Shown here: positions 35,659 to 37,388 of the stretch, in pieces
How positions within the stretch are numbered: position 1 is the stretch's first letter
Layout of the letters: every line of letters starts with the position of its first letter
Origin: Leptolyngbya sp. FACHB-8
GTDB lineage: Bacteria; Cyanobacteriota; Cyanobacteriia; Elainellales; Elainellaceae
Reading direction: 5' to 3'
Assembly: GCF_014695575.1 (NCBI RefSeq)
Contig: NZ_JACJOO010000082.1
Span: 1-37,388, forward strand
Length of the DNA stretch: 37,388 nucleotides
Program-made: the position numbers and the translations under genes
The notes under the pieces: generated by a model
Database searches by the model: none
What the model was told of the DNA's origin: nothing
The model's input: the letters and a program-made list of their open reading frames with translations, nothing else

Positions 35659-35695
35659 GTTGTTTTTTCGTGCGCGAAGCGCACGAAAAAACAAC
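35659..35695. repeat. Perfect palindrome, 17-bp arms, GAA loop (family F copy 2)
   Basis: The arms 35659-35675 and 35679-35695 are perfect around GAA, apex GCGC-GAA-GCGC. It lies 15 bp beyond the RTX gene's stop codon. The right flank resembles that of the element at 29394-29478 (ACCCTA ends). Confidence 0.8.
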
Positions 35696-35709
35696 TTCTA
35701 AAATAAACC

Positions 35710-36873
35710 CTAACCTACGACTAAGAAGTCCTTATTCGTCAGCGATAAGCCAGCTGATACTTTAGCAATCTGAATTTGAGACGCTCCTCCAATGCCGTCA
35801 GCATCGAAGTACACCGCTCCAGTGGATTTGTTGTAGATAAAGCGATCGCTACTATCTTGAGCTCTTGATCCAAGCCGAAATTGACCGGTTGTAATGTATC
35901 CTGCTGCTAATCCAGAACCGAAGCCAGTTCGATCAATACAGAAATTGTCATCCACAACGCTAAAATCCTTAATCGTGTCAATTCCTTGCTGCGGAGCAAC
36001 GAAGAGAAATCCATCTTGCCCTGATCCACCTGTTATGATGTCATCTCCTCCGAGACCTGCTAAATAGTCGTTCCCGCCGCCGCCAGAGATGGAGTTGTTG
36101 GCAGCGTTACCGTGGATAGTATTATTTAGGCCGTTACCCGTTCCGTTAATAGCATCAGTGCCATCCAGGGCTAGGGACTCGACATTTGCTGACAAGGTAA
36201 AGCTGACGATGGAGCGCACACCATCATTTCCCCCAGAAGCAGACTCAAAGACGGTGGTGGTTGCATTCTGGATATAGTAAACGTCGTTGCCGCTCCCTCC
36301 AATCAATTGGTTACTACCCGACTCCCCATTAATGTGATCGTCACCGTTGTCACCCCGAAGAACGTCATTGCCATCACCGCCCCGGAGCACATCATTGCCA
36401 TCGCCACCCGAGAGAAGGTTGTCGGCGGCGTTACCCCAGATCTCATTATCTAAACCATTGCCCGTGCCGTTGGCAGCATTGCCCTCCAAAGCTAAGTTGT
36501 CGACACCGAAGGTCAACGTATAGCTGATGCTAGAACGTACAAGATCAACCCCCTCATTAAGTTCCTCAATAACGCTGTCACCTACATGATTGACATAGTA
36601 AATGTCGTTGCCGGTACCACCCTGCATGATCTCGCTACCATCACCCAACATCGTGTCATTACCGTTGCCACCATAGATAGACTGAGAAAAGAGACCATCA
36701 CTAGCGCCAGCATGAAGCCAATCGTTACCATCGTCACCAGAGAGTATATCGTTACCACCGCCACCATAAATTATGTCATCTCCTCCTAGTCCCCTAATGA
36801 CATCGTTCTCAGCATAACCATTGATATCGCCGTAGAGAGTATTTGAGTTGTCATTTCCAGTAATGTTAGCCAT
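35710..36873 (-). CDS. RTX-type calcium-binding repeat protein
   Basis: I place the start at the ATG at 36873 (MANITGNDNSNTL, AGGA ahead), giving 387 residues; the longer frame to 37005 adds a Cys-rich stretch unlike this family. The product is built of haemolysin-type nonapeptides (GGxGxDxLx), for example GGDDIIYGGGGNDILSG near the start and further blocks in the middle and near 310-330. Longer beta modules alternate with them (VESLALDGTDAINGTGNGLN). The last 100 residues (IDTIKDFSVVDD, then YNKSTGAVYFDADG and NKDFLVV) are the usual C-terminal cap and type I secretion signal region. It is an acidic, Ca-binding, probably secreted or surface protein. No type I exporter is in the window. The repeats lack any enzymatic domain. 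Confidence 0.93.
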   Translation of the reverse strand: MANITGNDNSNTLYGDINGYAENDVIRGLGGDDIIYGGGGNDILSGDDGNDWLHAGASDGLFSQSIYGGNGNDTMLGDGSEIMQGGTGNDIYYVNHVGDSVIEELNEGVDLVRSSISYTLTFGVDNLALEGNAANGTGNGLDNEIWGNAADNLLSGGDGNDVLRGGDGNDVLRGDNGDDHINGESGSNQLIGGSGNDVYYIQNATTTVFESASGGNDGVRSIVSFTLSANVESLALDGTDAINGTGNGLNNTIHGNAANNSISGGGGNDYLAGLGGDDIITGGSGQDGFLFVAPQQGIDTIKDFSVVDDNFCIDRTGFGSGLAAGYITTGQFRLGSRAQDSSDRFIYNKSTGAVYFDADGIGGASQIQIAKVSAGLSLTNKDFLVVG

Positions 36874-37388
36874 TTTGATTTTTCCTACAATAATTGCGGT
36901 TTGAGTTGGAAAAAAAGAGCAAATATCAAGTGCGCAATCGTTAAGACGAATGACTTCGTACATAGCGCAAACACAAAACACTTGATGAAATACAAGACAC
37001 TTCAAAAGTAGAAGTTACATTCATCAATGAATAAAGAATTGATTGAATGTGTTATCGCCTTTGATATTTAGACTGTAATTCTTTATCGATTCAAAGCCCT
37101 TCACCCGACTGCATGAGGGATACAAAGGGTATGAACTTCTATCTATATAGCTTTTGCCAATAAGCCATTTCGATATCGAATAATGGATGAATCGTCAATA
37201 GATAGAAGTTCATATGTTGTGTAACCGAAATGTTATAAAAAGCTTGCTAAGAGTAAAGTAGCTTGATGGAATTGACTAGTACTCGGCGGCATAAATAAGC
37301 CTATGGTTTAGAACGCCAGTAACTTACCCTTGAATGTCCATTGAAAGGGCTTTGCCATCGTTTGGTTGAAGTAGTCAATAAAGGAAAG
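36874..37388. other. Right-end region
   Basis: No gene seen up to the window edge. It should hold the RTX gene promoter and contains the inverted repeat at 37130-37214. Confidence 0.4.
37130..37214. repeat. Inverted repeat with 17-bp perfect ends
   Basis: TATGAACTTCTATCTAT (37130-37146) and its exact complement (37198-37214) bracket 51 bases. The interior contains a second hairpin centred on TCGATATCGA with CCATT/AATGG arms. The overall form is that of an 85-bp MITE, though no target duplication is visible. Confidence 0.55.

Overview
The window reads as chromosomal DNA of a cyanobacterium, probably a filamentous Leptolyngbya/Oscillatoria-like one. The palindrome GCGATCGC (HIP1) and its truncations recur throughout, the gene families are typical of such genomes (MASE1 hybrid kinase, GRQT-type Ser/Thr kinase, NERD helicase, RTX protein, NRPS), and intergenic spaces are long and full of small palindromic elements. 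No rRNA, tRNA, CRISPR array or intact transposase gene was seen.

Layout. 1-3.3 kb: mostly non-coding, with nested MITE-like elements, a tiny prepilin-like protein (1019-1273) and a single-domain response regulator whose phospho-acceptor Asp is Glu (1838-2227). 3.3-7.1 kb: an ECF42-type sigma factor diverging from a four-gene operon (YCII/DGPF, YCII-NTF2 fusion, PhnB-like, VOC). The intergenic space holds a tandemly duplicated promoter cassette that fits the ECF42 consensus and points at the operon. 7.6-12.5 kb: exported helical-repeat protein, a hypothetical protein, macrodomain hydrolase, SDR oxidoreductase and a small conserved protein. 12.8-16.6 kb: two overlapping kinase genes (MASE1 hybrid kinase, then REC-kinase). 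17.2-24.7 kb: one 2515-residue NRPS, A-PCP-C-A(N-MT)-PCP-reductase. My hand-read adenylation codes suggest Pro then Gly, so the predicted product is a prolyl-sarcosine aldehyde or a cyclised derivative. 25-30 kb: CPBP protease, TVP38/VTT membrane protein, Ser/Thr kinase, NfeD-like miniprotein, a small membrane protein and a PAS-domain remnant. 30.6-37.4 kb: GGDEF-EAL protein, NERD-UvrD helicase with a decayed copy of its own 5' end downstream, a small hypothetical protein and an RTX calcium-binding protein.

Two things stand out. First is the NRPS, which looks self-contained and needs no other assembly-line protein for its predicted product. Second is a population of about a dozen near-perfect palindromes (arms of roughly 12-39 bp) between genes. 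Their arms are mostly unrelated to one another, yet most share a three-base loop of the GNA type (GAA, GGA or complement) closed by G/C pairs, the apex known from the exceptionally stable DNA mini-hairpin GCGAAGC. Several sit in MITE-like elements with terminal inverted repeats and apparent target-site duplications of 5, 7 and 9 bp.

All functional calls come from reading motifs by eye; no database search was run.
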